Part shown: one piece after another, positions 9,732 to 18,834 of the stretch
How the letters are laid out: each line of letters opens with the position of its first letter
Numbering within the stretch: position 1 is the stretch's first letter
Origin: Alphaproteobacteria bacterium
Lineage (GTDB): Bacteria; Pseudomonadota; Alphaproteobacteria; Rhizobiales; Xanthobacteraceae
Direction: 5' to 3'
NCBI GenBank assembly: GCA_005884765.1
Contig: VAZV01000150.1
Location: forward strand, 40,310-104,309
Length of the DNA stretch: 64,000 nucleotides
Position numbers and translations under genes: made by a program
Notes under the pieces: model-generated
Told to the model about the DNA's origin: nothing
What the model saw: the letters and a program-made list of their open reading frames with translations, nothing else
Databases searched by the model: none

Positions 9732-9957
9732 CTTGATCTAGCCGTTGCGCTAAGGCTATCTGCCGTTCGCAGTCCTCCTCTCGTCACCTCGTTGTGGTGC
9801 AGAGATCGGCCGGTCTGGCAGCTCGTCATCGCGTCCGAGTTTTGAATGCCCGTCGTATTGGCTTTCCCCTCTTCGAAAGGTCCGATGAACAGCTTGAGAT
9901 TGATCATGATTCCGTGGATCACAAATCCAAACGGGACGATGGGATCGCCGCCAAGTT
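9732..9957. other. Relic coding stretch after repeat copy 1
   Basis: Continuing the repeat in the DSESVLQRD frame gives an open reading of about 40 more codons ending at TGA 9843, with RLSAVRSPPLV and WCRDRPVWQLVIAS. The stretch looks protein-like but has no start codon of its own. It is probably the 3' part of the gene whose other relic lies at 20.3 kb. The remaining 110 nt hold nothing I can name. Confidence 0.35.
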
Positions 9958-10254
9958 TTACGCATCAGATTCTATATTCACCAAAACTTCCCCGGCGACG
10001 ATTTCGGGGTCTCCAAGATTAAGGTCAAGCAGGCTTGCTTGAACAAACTCCAGTACCTTATCGTTCGCCGCATTGGCGCTTTCGCGGTCCTCGAATATCA
10101 TCACAGCAACACCGACGCCTTCGCCCCCATCTAGTACATAATAAGATCTGAATCCGTGCGATTCCCTTAGTATCTGACCGATGCCGCTTTTGGCGCGGCG
10201 GGCAGCATCCGCAATCGAACGAACCTTGGTGTACTTTCGAACAAACATGTACAT
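9958..10254 (-). CDS. Dimeric alpha-beta barrel (ABM-like) small protein
   Basis: 98 residues from the ATG at 10254 (MYMFVRKYTKV). The pattern is a beta strand with RKY, a helix with ADAARRAKSGIGQIL, strands SYYVLD and VGVAVMIFED, and a helix RESANAANDKVLEFV. This fits the antibiotic-biosynthesis-monooxygenase/ferredoxin-like fold seen in many Bradyrhizobium small proteins. No catalytic residues can be claimed. It stands alone between a relic and the LysR gene at 10547. A related fold is encoded at 51796. Confidence 0.75.
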   Translation of the reverse strand: MYMFVRKYTKVRSIADAARRAKSGIGQILRESHGFRSYYVLDGGEGVGVAVMIFEDRESANAANDKVLEFVQASLLDLNLGDPEIVAGEVLVNIESDA

Positions 10255-10546
10255 CAGGCCACCCATGCGTCTCAGTTCCGGCCCCGCGCATCAAAGCATA
10301 TTGGGCCGCTGCTGGACTAGGACCATCTTCCGAGATGGGTTCATCTTCAACCAAATTGGGCTGCCCGCGTCATGTCCGGTTTACCCCCATTCGCGACCGG
10401 ACAGCGGACATCCCGGCTCGGCAGCTTCGTGCCGGTGGAGGAGCCGTCCACAGCATCAAACTCGGAAGTCGTCGCTTCAATCACGTCGTTCAGCGCGGCC
10501 AGTTGCTGCGCACGTGCCGCGAAACGGACCACCGGTCCGGTGTCCT

Positions 10547-11464
10547 TCAAGACGCCGCGCGATTCCGAAAGACCATCTCCTTGGCCAGATCGACGAAGGC
10601 GCGCAAGCTCGCGGCCATGTGGCGGCGTCCTGGATAATAGAGGCAATATCCGGGATAGGAGGGTGTCCACTCGCTTAGAACTTCAACCAGCCTGCCTGTG
10701 GTGATGTCATCAGCCACCATCCACTCGCCGACATAGGCAAGGCCGAGACCGGCCCTGCTCGCCTGCGCTATCATGTCGGGCTCATCGAGTGTGAGGGGCC
10801 CCGGCACATCGATCCTCATCGCTTCGCCGTGACGTTCAAACTCCCAGCGGTAGAGAGCGCCGCTTGAATAGCGAGCGCGGATGCACTCATGATCCATCAG
10901 GTCGGCCGGGGCGGTGGGCCGGGACTTGTTTTCGAAATAGCTTGGCGCACCGACCACAACATGTCGCGTATCTGGACCAAGCGGCACCGCGATCATGTCC
11001 TGCGGAACCGCTTCAGCCAGGCGCACCCCGGCGTCAAACCCATCCTTGATGATGTCGATCAGCCGCCCTTCGGTTACGATTTCGACCTTCATCCGGTCAT
11101 AGCGACGACGATACTCGAAGACAAAGGGCATCAGTAGCTGGCGACCCCCGCCGAGCGAGCAACTGAACCGTAGCGTGCCTGTCGGCTTGCCGCTGTGATC
11201 GGCGACGGCCCGGGCGGCGTTACGGATGTCCGACAGCGCCGGCGCGATTGCCTCGACGTATTCGCGGCCGGCACTCGTCAGGGCGACGTTGCGCGTCGTG
11301 CGGTTGAAGAGGCGAACGCCCAGCCTGTTCTCGAGACTGGAAACGGCATTGCCAATCGCTGTCGGCGACACATCCAGATCGATGGCCGCCGCGCGGAAGC
11401 TTCCGAGCCTGGCGATGGCGACCACGGCCTCGAGTTCCATCAGCCCACTTTTGTACATTGTCAC
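10547..11464 (-). CDS. LysR-family transcriptional regulator
   Basis: 305 residues, full length. The N-terminal winged HTH contains [24 protein letters not shown] followed by [11 protein letters not shown], then the effector domain. [18 protein letters not shown] in the C-terminal half is typical of the CrgA/PA2877-like branch that often sits beside oxidoreductases. It diverges from the aldo-keto reductase chimera at 11561, with 96 nt between starts, so it probably controls that gene. ATG 11464 and ATG 11458 are both possible starts. Confidence 0.92.
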   Translation of the reverse strand: MTMYKSGLMELEAVVAIARLGSFRAAAIDLDVSPTAIGNAVSSLENRLGVRLFNRTTRNVALTSAGREYVEAIAPALSDIRNAARAVADHSGKPTGTLRFSCSLGGGRQLLMPFVFEYRRRYDRMKVEIVTEGRLIDIIKDGFDAGVRLAEAVPQDMIAVPLGPDTRHVVVGAPSYFENKSRPTAPADLMDHECIRARYSSGALYRWEFERHGEAMRIDVPGPLTLDEPDMIAQASRAGLGLAYVGEWMVADDITTGRLVEVLSEWTPSYPGYCLYYPGRRHMAASLRAFVDLAKEMVFRNRAAS

Positions 11465-11560
11465 GATTCTTTAGATACGACATCGCAGTTTATCTCAATT
11501 ATCGCGACGATCAAAATCCATTACGGGTGCAGCGATACTCAATGAAGCAAGGCGGTTGGA
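11465..11560. promoter_or_regulatory. Divergent intergenic region, LysR / AKR chimera
   Basis: 96 nt between divergent starts; AT-rich in its left half (TTTATCTCAATTATCGCG). It must hold both promoters. A LysR operator is expected but no clean inverted repeat was identified. Confidence 0.4.
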
Positions 11561-12817
11561 ATGCCCAAAGCCCCTATCACCAACATCACCTTCGGCACTA
11601 TGACGCTCGGCTACCGCGGATACGGAGCCCGGGTTCATGACCCTGCGACCGCAGACGCAATGCTTGGCGCCGTCTTGGAATTTGGCCACGACCAGCTCGA
11701 CACGCGCTCTGTCTATGGCGATGGAACCTGCGAACAGATGTTGGGTGACCTCCGCGCCGCCAAACGGTTCGGCATCGCCACGCGGATTCATTCCGGATCG
11801 CCACCCGGATCTACTGCGCTAAATACTCGCGGCCACGAGCCTGAGAACCTGAAGCGAGTCTTCAAGGAGTCCCTGGCGCGCCTGAAGACCGATAAGGTCA
11901 AGATCCTCTATTTGGTGACGCCTGACAGCGCCACGCCGATCGAATCGACGCTGTCGGCCGTCCAGGAACTTCATGACGAAGGCCTGTTTGAGGAGTTCGG
12001 CGTCAGCAATTTCAGCGCGTGGCAAGTGGCGGAGGCATCGGAAATAGCCGCGCGCGATGGATGGATAAGGCCGAGTGTCTACCAGGGACTGTACAACGCG
12101 ATCACGCGTGCGGTTGAACCGGAACTGTTCAAATGCCTCGGCAACTATGGCATCCGCTTCGCAACATTCTTTAACAGCAATGCGGGCGAGCCGTGGAAGT
12201 CCGTGGCGCTTCTTTTGCCGCGGCGGTCCCTGGTTTCGCATCTCGGATTCGAGCCGCGGGGTGGTCATTACCGCCGTAATGGAACGGCCGCCGGGCGCCT
12301 CCTCCTTGATCTCATCCGCAATTCTGAGGAAGGCGAAGGATCAACGCCCTCGCCGGCCGATTCTTACATGCGGCTCGCAATCTATGATCTTGTCGGGGCG
12401 CTGTTTGCACCGAATGATCCGGTGCCGTCGCGTCACGCGGACAAGCTGTTCATGCGTGTCCGCAGCGTTATCAAGGACGGTTTCGCCGATTCGGATTTTG
12501 GTCCTTGCGAGGCCGCAGCGAGAGCTGGGATTTCACTGCGTTATCTCCAGAAAATGTTTACACAACGGGGATCGACCTGCAGTGAATTCATCTATTCCTT
12601 CCGTCTAGATCACGCCGCGCGTCTTCTGCAGCGCCGGGCCGCCCTCGACGCAAGGCAGGCTCTCAGCGAGATTGCCTATGCTTCCGGTTTTCGCGACTAC
12701 AGGCATTTCGCGAGAAAGTTTCGTCACCGGTTCGGTCATGCACCGGGCGGGGGCTCCCCAGATGACCGTCGCGCCCTTTGTGACAGGAACATCAACCATT
12801 GGCTTGCCATGCTTTGA
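11561..12817 (+). CDS. Chimera: truncated aldo-keto reductase joined to AraC-type HTH
   Basis: 418 residues in one open frame. Residues 1 to about 205 follow an aldo-keto reductase (ITFGTMTLG, DTRSVYGDGTCEQMLG, GVSNFSAWQVAEA, YQGLYNAITR). They stop where the NPLAGGLL strand should come. From about residue 213 the sequence is the C-terminal half of an AraC/FeaR regulator: LLPRRSL linker, then FGPCEAAARAGISLRYLQKMF and IAYASGFRDYRHFARKFRHRFG. In the reductase part Asp47 and Tyr52 of the catalytic tetrad remain. The Lys position is Arg75 and the His position is Val119, so catalysis is unlikely. It may be a recombination product or a sensor-like regulator. Confidence 0.8.
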   Translation: MPKAPITNITFGTMTLGYRGYGARVHDPATADAMLGAVLEFGHDQLDTRSVYGDGTCEQMLGDLRAAKRFGIATRIHSGSPPGSTALNTRGHEPENLKRVFKESLARLKTDKVKILYLVTPDSATPIESTLSAVQELHDEGLFEEFGVSNFSAWQVAEASEIAARDGWIRPSVYQGLYNAITRAVEPELFKCLGNYGIRFATFFNSNAGEPWKSVALLLPRRSLVSHLGFEPRGGHYRRNGTAAGRLLLDLIRNSEEGEGSTPSPADSYMRLAIYDLVGALFAPNDPVPSRHADKLFMRVRSVIKDGFADSDFGPCEAAARAGISLRYLQKMFTQRGSTCSEFIYSFRLDHAARLLQRRAALDARQALSEIAYASGFRDYRHFARKFRHRFGHAPGGGSPDDRRALCDRNINHWLAML

Positions 12818-13101
12818 TGGCCTTCGGCGACGCTCGGTACGCTGGAATTGTTCGCGCTGTTCGGAAGCTCGCAAAGCGGTATCGTTGCGATTTACGTCTG
12901 GAACGCGCTTCTTTTTGTTAAGATCTTCCAGTTCAATCACATCAGCAAGGGTGCACGAACCACTCGCTTGCTAAATTCTAATTTAATCTCTCGCGCAGAG
13001 TTGAGTAACGGTGATGTCGAAGCCAGTAGCGCTTATCCGGAGCGATCGCCAGCTGCGATTGGTGTCGAGGTTGGGAGCGATATCTCTGACGGAGAATGGC
13101 T
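12818..13101. other. Intergenic region upstream of Gly-rich gene
   Basis: About 280 nt with an AT-rich centre (CTAAATTCTAATTTAATC near 12970) that could carry a promoter for the following gene. No convincing gene on either strand. Confidence 0.35.
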
Positions 13102-13544
13102 ATGTTGCGTAAGACAGTGATCGCGTTGTTGGCAGGTGCGTCGGTTGGTCTGGCTGCGCCAACAATGGCGTTGGCGCGCGGTGGCGGTGGCGGGGGTGGT
13201 GGTGGCCACGGCGGCGGTGGCGGCTTTGGTGGTGGCGGAGGCAGTTTCCACGGCGGCATGGGTATGGGCGGTGGAGGTTTCCACGGCGGCGGCATGGCGA
13301 TGGGTGGTGGCGGCTTCCATGGTGGCTACGGCGGCGGCGCATTCCGCGGCGGTATGGCGTTCCATGATGGTGGTTTCCGTGGCGGCGAATCTGGTCGCGG
13401 CTTCGACCATGATACCCGTACGATTACTATGACAACTATGCGTACGACGATTCCTACTATGACAACGGCAATTGCTACGTGGTGCAGCGACGCGTGCACA
13501 CCACCCATGGCTGGCGCCTGCAGCCCGTTCAAGTGTGCGGTTGA
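13102..13544 (+). pseudogene. Gly-rich secreted protein, single frameshift
   Basis: A signal peptide (MLRKTVIALLAGASVGLAAP, cleaved after ALA-R) is followed by a long Gly/His/Phe/Met-rich repeat with GGGGFHGG units. GGAG at 13091 favours ATG 13102 over ATG 13096. At about 13413 one base appears to be missing. The current frame runs on as Thr/Met-rich nonsense to 13557. The neighbouring frame reads PYDYYDNYAYDDSYYDNGN, then CYVVQRRVHT and GWRLQPVQVCG, ending at TGA 13542-13544. That is the expected Tyr/Asp-rich, Cys-containing end of this Bradyrhizobium family. Either a recent mutation or a sequencing indel. Confidence 0.78.
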
Positions 13545-13583
13545 TGAACTGTCGTAGATCGATGTCGATCGCGATCCGGATGA

Positions 13584-13611
13584 CCTCAGCGCACCCTCTC
13601 TGGCGCTGAGG
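13584..13611 (+). terminator. Rho-independent-like hairpin after Gly-rich gene
   Basis: CCTCAGCGC and GCGCTGAGG form a perfect 9-bp stem around a 10-nt loop, followed by TTAGTT. It lies 40 nt after the restored stop of the Gly-rich gene. Confidence 0.65.
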
Positions 13612-13760
13612 TTAGTTCGCGTGGATCGGGCGTGCGGAGTCATAAACCGACGAACCTGATTGCGGCCTGCAACTCGAACACCGTTCGCGTGCGCCGCCCC
13701 CCACTGACCGCACTTAGTGCGTTGTTCGCGAGGGGCACTCCCGCAAACAAGGTGCCCTGG

Positions 13761-13800
13761 CCGAAGACCGACTTGGCCACCCGAAGACCGACTTGGCCAC
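13761..13800. repeat. Exact 20-bp tandem duplication
   Basis: The unit CCGAAGACCGACTTGGCCAC occurs twice head to tail with no mismatch. This suggests a recent slippage event or an assembly artefact. Confidence 0.9.
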
Positions 13801-13880
13801 GCTCGCTGGCAGCCCTGCATCGCCACCACGGCACCCAACGTCAGCTTTACCCAATCGACAACATTGTGCGTGCGCTTGGA

Positions 13881-13899
13881 GGCCGCCAACTGGGCGGCC
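13881..13899 (-). terminator. GGCCGCC hairpin, copy 1
   Basis: Stem GGCCGCC/GGCGGCC around AACTG. The same hairpin with loop AACTGA recurs at 30538 and 30912, and in a degenerate form at 48685. The 30538 and 48685 copies lie after stop codons of minus-strand small genes. No gene can be assigned to this copy. Confidence 0.5.
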
Positions 13900-13996
13900 T
13901 TACTGTTTACGCAGTACGCGCCACTGAAAGTTGGCTTCCAACACCAGGCCCATTCGGGTCGCCGATTATCACCGCTTTGCCTTTATCGATCGGCCG

Positions 13997-14224
13997 CTAT
14001 TGCCCGTGACTGACCAGCACATAGCGGCAGGCGGGGGAGAGTTTAGGACGGTTTTCCTTGAGGCAAGCCAGGATAGTAAAATCGCCCTGATCCATCAGCT
14101 TGCGGCAGAAGCGCTGCACGTCGCGTATGCAAGCCTTCTCGTCCTGATCGGTGCCGCTGTGAGCGAGGGCGCTGATTGAGACCGGAACACACAGCAGGAA
14201 AAGCGCCACCAAGAATTTGTACAT
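13997..14224 (-). CDS. Small secreted Cys-rich protein
   Basis: 75 residues. The signal peptide MYKFLVALFLLCVPVSISAL is followed by a mature part with four conserved Cys: KACIRDVQRFC, ILACLKEN and SPACRYVL. This matches the cysteine-rich-repeat periplasmic proteins common in rhizobia, where the spacing C-x8-C, C-x11-C implies two disulfides. It lies just downstream of emrB on the same strand, with 55 nt between, and could be the last gene of that unit. Function unknown. Confidence 0.8.
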   Translation of the reverse strand: MYKFLVALFLLCVPVSISALAHSGTDQDEKACIRDVQRFCRKLMDQGDFTILACLKENRPKLSPACRYVLVSHGQ

Positions 14225-14279
14225 TGTGTTTGCTCCTTCAGATTTCAGGTAACTTCACGATCGTGGGCCACGCCGCCGT

Positions 14280-15818
14280 TCATTCCATCACCATCGCGTG
14301 GTCGTTCCCGTCCGCGGACGGGGCACTGCGCAGCAGCAGGACCAGCGGGATTGCGGCAAGCGAGAGGATCATCATCAACTTGAAATCGTCGATATAGCTG
14401 ATGATGGCGGCCTGCATTTGGATCAGCTGGTCCAGCGCGGCGCGTCCACCGGCTGTCCACGGACTCCAGGCATGCTGGATAATTCCGTCGTTGAAGGCGC
14501 GATTGACCGCCGTGACGTGGGTGGAAATCGTCGCGTGATTGACCTGTTGGTTTCTGATCAGCAGATAGGACACGATGGATATGCCGACACTGGAGCCGAC
14601 GTTGCGGGACAGGTTGAACAGACCGGTGCCGTCGGCCCGCTGCTCGGGCGCAAGGGTGGCGAAGGTGACGGTGTTGAGCGGAACGAACAAAAATCCAAGT
14701 CCTGCTCCCTGGATGAATCCGGTTACCGCTATCGTCCACTGCGAGACGTTCGGATTCCATCCTGTCATGTCGTACATGGCCCAGGCCGTCAGCAGCAGGC
14801 CGATCAGGATCAGCAGCCTTATATCGATCCGCCCGATGAGGCGGCCGACCACAAACATGCAGACCATGGTGCCCAGGCCCCGCGGGCCCATGACGACACC
14901 CGCGGTCACCACCGGATAGCCCATCAGGGTCTGTAAATAGGGCGTCAGCAACGCCAGTGAAGCGAGATAGGTTATTCCGACGATGAAAATGAACAGCATC
15001 CCCACAGAAAAATTGCGATCCAGAAACAGCTTTGGATTTACGAACGACTGCCTCGCGGTAAACGTGTGAACGAGGAAGATGTAAAAGGCGGATACGCAAA
15101 CGGTTGCCTCGACCAGAATCTCGAACGAAGAGAACCAGTCGAGCTGCGCGCCGCGATCGAGAAAGACCTGCATCGCAGCGATGGCGATGCTGAGGCTGCC
15201 GAATCCGAGCCAATCCATCCTGGCCGCCGCCGATGTCCTGGTCTCCGTCATGAAGATCGAGATGCCTGCAAACGCCAGCGCGCCGATCGGCACGTTGATG
15301 TAGAAAACCCATCGCCAGCTGAATTGATCGGTCAAATATCCGCCGATCACCGGTCCCAGCACCGGTCCTACCATGACCGATACGCCGAACAGGGCCATTG
15401 CCGAACCGCGCTCTTCGGGGGTGTAGATGTCGAGCAGAATCGATTGCGCGATCGGAACCAGTGCCGCACCGAAAAATCCCTGCAGCAGCCGGAAGGCCAC
15501 GATCTCGAGCAGCGACTGCGCGATGCCGCAAAGCACCGAGGCCGCCACGAAGCCTGCGATCGCAACCATCAGCACGCGCTTGCGGCCGAACCTGTTGGCG
15601 AGGAAGCCCGACGGCGGCGTCATGATCGCGGCCGCCACGATATAGGACGTCAGCACCCAGTTGATCTGGTCGGCGCTGGCGGAGACGCTGCCCTGCATAT
15701 AGGGCAGCGCCACATTGGCGATGGTGGTATCGAGCGCCTGCATGATCACGGCCAGAATGATGCAGGCCGTGATAGCGGGACGGTTGATCGCCCGCGGAAT
15801 GGCGGCTCCGTCAGGCAT
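14280..15818 (-). CDS. emrB: DHA2-family MFS drug exporter (EmrB-like)
   Basis: 512 residues and about 14 membrane helices, as in the DHA2 family. Helix 1 carries MQALDTTIANVALPYMQGS (motif D1-like) and the loop after helix 2 carries GFLANRFGRKRVLM (motif A). I chose ATG 15818 rather than 15839: GGGAG lies 6 nt before it, and the start overlaps the end of the EmrA gene by 8 nt. With EmrA it should export hydrophobic drugs by proton antiport across both membranes. Confidence 0.95.
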   Translation of the reverse strand: MPDGAAIPRAINRPAITACIILAVIMQALDTTIANVALPYMQGSVSASADQINWVLTSYIVAAAIMTPPSGFLANRFGRKRVLMVAIAGFVAASVLCGIAQSLLEIVAFRLLQGFFGAALVPIAQSILLDIYTPEERGSAMALFGVSVMVGPVLGPVIGGYLTDQFSWRWVFYINVPIGALAFAGISIFMTETRTSAAARMDWLGFGSLSIAIAAMQVFLDRGAQLDWFSSFEILVEATVCVSAFYIFLVHTFTARQSFVNPKLFLDRNFSVGMLFIFIVGITYLASLALLTPYLQTLMGYPVVTAGVVMGPRGLGTMVCMFVVGRLIGRIDIRLLILIGLLLTAWAMYDMTGWNPNVSQWTIAVTGFIQGAGLGFLFVPLNTVTFATLAPEQRADGTGLFNLSRNVGSSVGISIVSYLLIRNQQVNHATISTHVTAVNRAFNDGIIQHAWSPWTAGGRAALDQLIQMQAAIISYIDDFKLMMILSLAAIPLVLLLRSAPSADGNDHAMVME

Positions 15819-17082
15819 GATCGGCTCCCGACGATCCAAACCACCCGGTCAGGAAGCTTGGTAGGCCGCGTTCATGTCCGGTATCGACGCTCAGCTCGAC
15901 GCTCATGCCGACGCGCAATTGGGGTTTTCCGGGCACATTCGTCACGCTGACGCGCATCGGGATCCGCTGCACGACCTTGACCCAGTTGCCGCTGGTATTT
16001 TCGGCCGGCAGCAACGAAAAGCTCGAGGCGGATGCCGGGCTGATGCTGTCGACGGTGCCGGTCCAGCGATGGCCCGGATAAGTGTCAACCTCCACTGTCA
16101 CTTGCTGTCCGGGTTTGACATAGGTCAGCTCGGTTTCCTTCGGGCTCGCCTGAACCCAGACATGATCGCTCGAGACAATGTTAAACGCGGTTGCCGCCGC
16201 GGCAAGATATTGGCCGGGCTGCAAAGAAGGCACGTTGGTGACGATGCCCGCGAACGGCGCGTGTACTACCGTGTGGGCCAATTGGCGCGCCGCTTCGTCG
16301 CGCGCGGCAACGGCATCCTTGTATCTGGGATGATTTTCGATCGGCGCATTGGGGTCGCCGTTGAGGTTGGCGGCAAGCCCGGCCAGCTGTTGCTGCAGTG
16401 AGGCTAGCTTCTGCTGCGAGTTCTGCAGCGTATTGCGGGCCGCATCATAGGTGGCCTTTGGGGTAAAGTTGTTGGCGATCAATTGCTCCTGGCGCTGGAA
16501 GTTGACCGTGTTGAAGTCGACATCCTTCTGCGCCTGTTCGACCTGGGCCTGCATGTTGCGATAGCTTGCCTGGAGCGCAATCAGATCGTTGTGCGTATTG
16601 CCCACCTGAGCTTCGGCGCGATCCAGCGCGAGTCGAAATTGCAGCGGATCGAGCTTGAACAGGATGTCGCCCTTGGCGACGTTTTGATTGTCGTGCACCA
16701 GTACCTGCGTGACGATGCCGGAGACGTCGGTCGACAACCCGACCATATCGGCCTGGACATAGGCATTATCGGTCGACATCACGGCGCCGCCGGTCACATA
16801 GAAATAGCCGCCGGCGATCAACGCCACCGGCAACAGCGCCAACAGCAGCGTTCGCCGCCATGATTTCTTTGGTGCCGGCGCGCTCGCTGCGTCCTGCCGT
16901 CCGCGCGGCCCTTCTGACGGCGCGGGTTCGGGCTTGCGATCTTCCGGGCGAGGCGCCTCCGCCGTCGCCGGCCGCTCGTTTGCAATCGGCGGGCTGCGGT
17001 CGAGATGGTGAACATTCGCTTCGACGGCGCGCGCCTTTGCATGCCCGGAATTGCCGGGATTGGTCCCCTTCAGATTAGCCAT
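15811..17082 (-). CDS. emrA: HlyD-family adaptor (EmrA-like)
   Basis: 423 residues. A charged, disordered cytoplasmic N-terminus (about 1-75, rich in Arg/Pro/Glu) precedes one membrane helix (about 78-96). A lipoyl half with STDVSGIVTQVLVHDNQ follows, then a long coiled hairpin (about 150-255) and the second lipoyl half HAPFAGIVTNVPSLQPGQ. It links EmrB to an outer-membrane channel. Its start overlaps the MarR stop (ATGGCTAA), so the three genes are translationally chained. Confidence 0.94.
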   Translation of the reverse strand: MANLKGTNPGNSGHAKARAVEANVHHLDRSPPIANERPATAEAPRPEDRKPEPAPSEGPRGRQDAASAPAPKKSWRRTLLLALLPVALIAGGYFYVTGGAVMSTDNAYVQADMVGLSTDVSGIVTQVLVHDNQNVAKGDILFKLDPLQFRLALDRAEAQVGNTHNDLIALQASYRNMQAQVEQAQKDVDFNTVNFQRQEQLIANNFTPKATYDAARNTLQNSQQKLASLQQQLAGLAANLNGDPNAPIENHPRYKDAVAARDEAARQLAHTVVHAPFAGIVTNVPSLQPGQYLAAAATAFNIVSSDHVWVQASPKETELTYVKPGQQVTVEVDTYPGHRWTGTVDSISPASASSFSLLPAENTSGNWVKVVQRIPMRVSVTNVPGKPQLRVGMSVELSVDTGHERGLPSFLTGWFGSSGADHA

Positions 17083-17545
17083 GATTTACTCTCTTGTGTC
17101 CTGCAACCGACGAAACGCACGCGTCCGTCAGATTTGCTTTCAGTGCCTGTAACGTCTTCAGCAAGTGCTCGATGTCGGCGTCCGGGACTCCCGCGAGCGC
17201 CTCCCCGCGGGTAACCGCACCAAGCCCGTGGAGCAGCGTCAGTTTCGGACCCGCGGCGGGCGTGAGATGCAAGAGCCAGACCCGCCGGTCGGACGGATCC
17301 GGACGCCGCTCTATCAGCCCGAAGACCTGAAGCTTGTCGACGATGCGGCCAAGCGTGATCGGCTCGATTTCCAACAGCTCCGCCAAGCCACTTTGGTTGA
17401 TGCCTTCATGGAGCGACAGATACGCGAGAACCTGCCATTGCGAGCGCGTCAAGCCGGAGCCGCGCGCGTGTCGCTCAAAGCGCCGCTTCAACAGCCGGGC
17501 GACTTCGTGCAGCAGAAATCCAAGCGTCGGGGCATTCTGTTTCAT
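17075..17545 (-). CDS. MarR-family regulator of the EmrAB pump
   Basis: About 156 residues from ATG 17545; an upstream ATG at 17557 adds four residues. The winged HTH is visible as GLTRSQWQVLAYLSLHEGIN, LAELLEIEPITLGRIVDKL and the wing ERRPDPSDRRVWLLHLT, where DRR is the hallmark wing motif. It is the first gene of the emrA-emrB unit. By analogy with EmrR it probably represses its own operon until a drug binds. Confidence 0.93.
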   Translation of the reverse strand: MKQNAPTLGFLLHEVARLLKRRFERHARGSGLTRSQWQVLAYLSLHEGINQSGLAELLEIEPITLGRIVDKLQVFGLIERRPDPSDRRVWLLHLTPAAGPKLTLLHGLGAVTRGEALAGVPDADIEHLLKTLQALKANLTDACVSSVAGHKRVNHG

Positions 17546-17560
17546 GGTCCCTTCCATTCG

Positions 17561-17583
17561 TAAGCAAGCTTATAATGAGCTTA
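17561..17583. promoter_or_regulatory. Inverted repeat before marR, candidate operator
   Basis: TAAGC and GCTTA flank a 13-nt AT-rich spacer that itself contains AAGCTT. On the minus strand a TATAAG box is present. The position just upstream of the MarR gene suits an autoregulatory operator. Binding is inferred only from position and symmetry. Confidence 0.4.
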
Positions 17584-18792
17584 GATATGTAATTTTTCAA
17601 GGACTCGAAACTCCTGCTCACGCGATTGGGAAGGGCATGATGTGTCACATCTCATTGCAACCTGGCGCGCCCAGAAGTCACCGGCTTTGGCCTTGTCGTA
17701 TCCGTATTGATAGAGAGCGCGCATGTAGCTTGTCTCGAAACCGAACGAGCCTGGCGAAGGAAGGTCCTTGTCGATGTAAGTCAGGTTGAATCCGAAGTTG
17801 TTGCGGCGAGCCAAGTCATAGGTTTCGAAGAGCACCGAACGAATTTGCGTCTTCGTGACGGAAGCAGAAGCTCGCGCGGCGATGTCGATCGTGCTGTTAG
17901 GCACCAGCTGGAAGTCGCGCTCTACCTTGTCGTTGACCAGGACATAGATGTTCATGCGCAGACCTCTGGCGAACGCGCCGTTTCGCAGCAAAAATGCTTC
18001 CGGCAAGGTCAGGACCGGCGCCGTCACCCCGCCATCCACGTGCATCTCCTGAAAGCGATGTCCGTTCGCTTCTGCATCGATCAGCATCGGAGGAAAAACC
18101 ACCGGGATGCTTGCGGACGCGGCCAGCACATCCCTGAATAAATTCAGCGCCTGGGCGGACCTGATCGCAGCAATGCGGCCCACGTCCCAGATCACCGTGC
18201 GTTGCGTATCGAGATTGGTCGTTACGATGAGAAGCTTTCGGCCCTTGGCGTTTTCGGCGGCGATTGCCGCGAGCAAATCCTGGCTGATATAGCGGGCGAC
18301 GAGTTCGCGCAGATGCGTATTGCCAAACAGGCCCGATCCGAAAACAGCGTGCACGATGTTTGGCGCATTGAGCAGGCTTTCAGCCATGCCGCTGGTGTAG
18401 ACCTCTCGCAAGGTCGCGTCGTAGGCAGGACCGAGGAACGCAAAGGGCGCAATCAGCGCGCCCGTGCTCACCCCGGAGACCGCCGAAAATTCCGGACGCG
18501 TGCCGGCGGCAGACCAGCCATTGAGCACACCCGCGCCATATGCGCCGTCAGCACCGCCGCCTGACAATGCGAGATAGCTGAGCGGACCGGGGCGAAAGCT
18601 CGCATTTGACTTGAGAAAGCTCGATGCCGGCTCGTCCGCATAGGTACGCAATTCCCTGAGATCCAGCACCGTCGAGGATGCCGCATCGGAGGCTGTATAA
18701 GATGTGCGCGGCAGCGAGCTGCAACCGGCAAGAACGAGCACGACAGCCAGAACGGCGAATGGCCAGACAGTCAACCATCGACGAAAACGCAT
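17581..18792 (-). CDS. Patatin-like phospholipase, lipoprotein
   Basis: 403 residues. A lipoprotein signal peptide ends in the lipobox VLAGC (Cys about 24). The patatin domain shows the oxyanion loop SGGGADGAYGAG (about 77-88), the nucleophile elbow SGVSTG (Ser about 107) and the catalytic Asp in HVDGGV. It should hydrolyse acyl ester bonds of lipids in the periplasm or at a membrane. It lies 42 nt after the TetR gene on the same strand, so the pair probably forms an operon. The stop lies just before the EmrAB regulator. Confidence 0.9.
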   Translation of the reverse strand: MRFRRWLTVWPFAVLAVVLVLAGCSSLPRTSYTASDAASSTVLDLRELRTYADEPASSFLKSNASFRPGPLSYLALSGGGADGAYGAGVLNGWSAAGTRPEFSAVSGVSTGALIAPFAFLGPAYDATLREVYTSGMAESLLNAPNIVHAVFGSGLFGNTHLRELVARYISQDLLAAIAAENAKGRKLLIVTTNLDTQRTVIWDVGRIAAIRSAQALNLFRDVLAASASIPVVFPPMLIDAEANGHRFQEMHVDGGVTAPVLTLPEAFLLRNGAFARGLRMNIYVLVNDKVERDFQLVPNSTIDIAARASASVTKTQIRSVLFETYDLARRNNFGFNLTYIDKDLPSPGSFGFETSYMRALYQYGYDKAKAGDFWARQVAMRCDTSCPSQSREQEFRVLEKLHI

Positions 18793-18834
18793 TACTTTTT
18801 GCTCTGCTCTTTATTCTGGTTCTGCTTGCTATCC

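Larger units (their letters stand above)
13612..13996. other. Gene-free stretch with tandem duplication and hairpin
   Basis: No gene is convincing here. It holds an exact tandem duplication of a 20-bp unit (13761-13780 and 13781-13800) and a GGCCGCC hairpin (13881-13899). Confidence 0.4.

Noticed and set aside
12605..12940. 111-codon minus-strand ORF after the chimera
   Set aside because: It overlaps the AraC-like end antisense and has no ribosome site or motif.
13102..13430. Short GGN repeats as a non-coding satellite
   Set aside because: They are codons of the Gly-rich secreted protein, with a signal peptide and ribosome site upstream.
14245..15531. 428-codon minus-strand ORF overlapping emrB in another frame
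   Set aside because: Same-strand shadow; hydrophobic periodicity and MFS motifs are all in the emrB frame.
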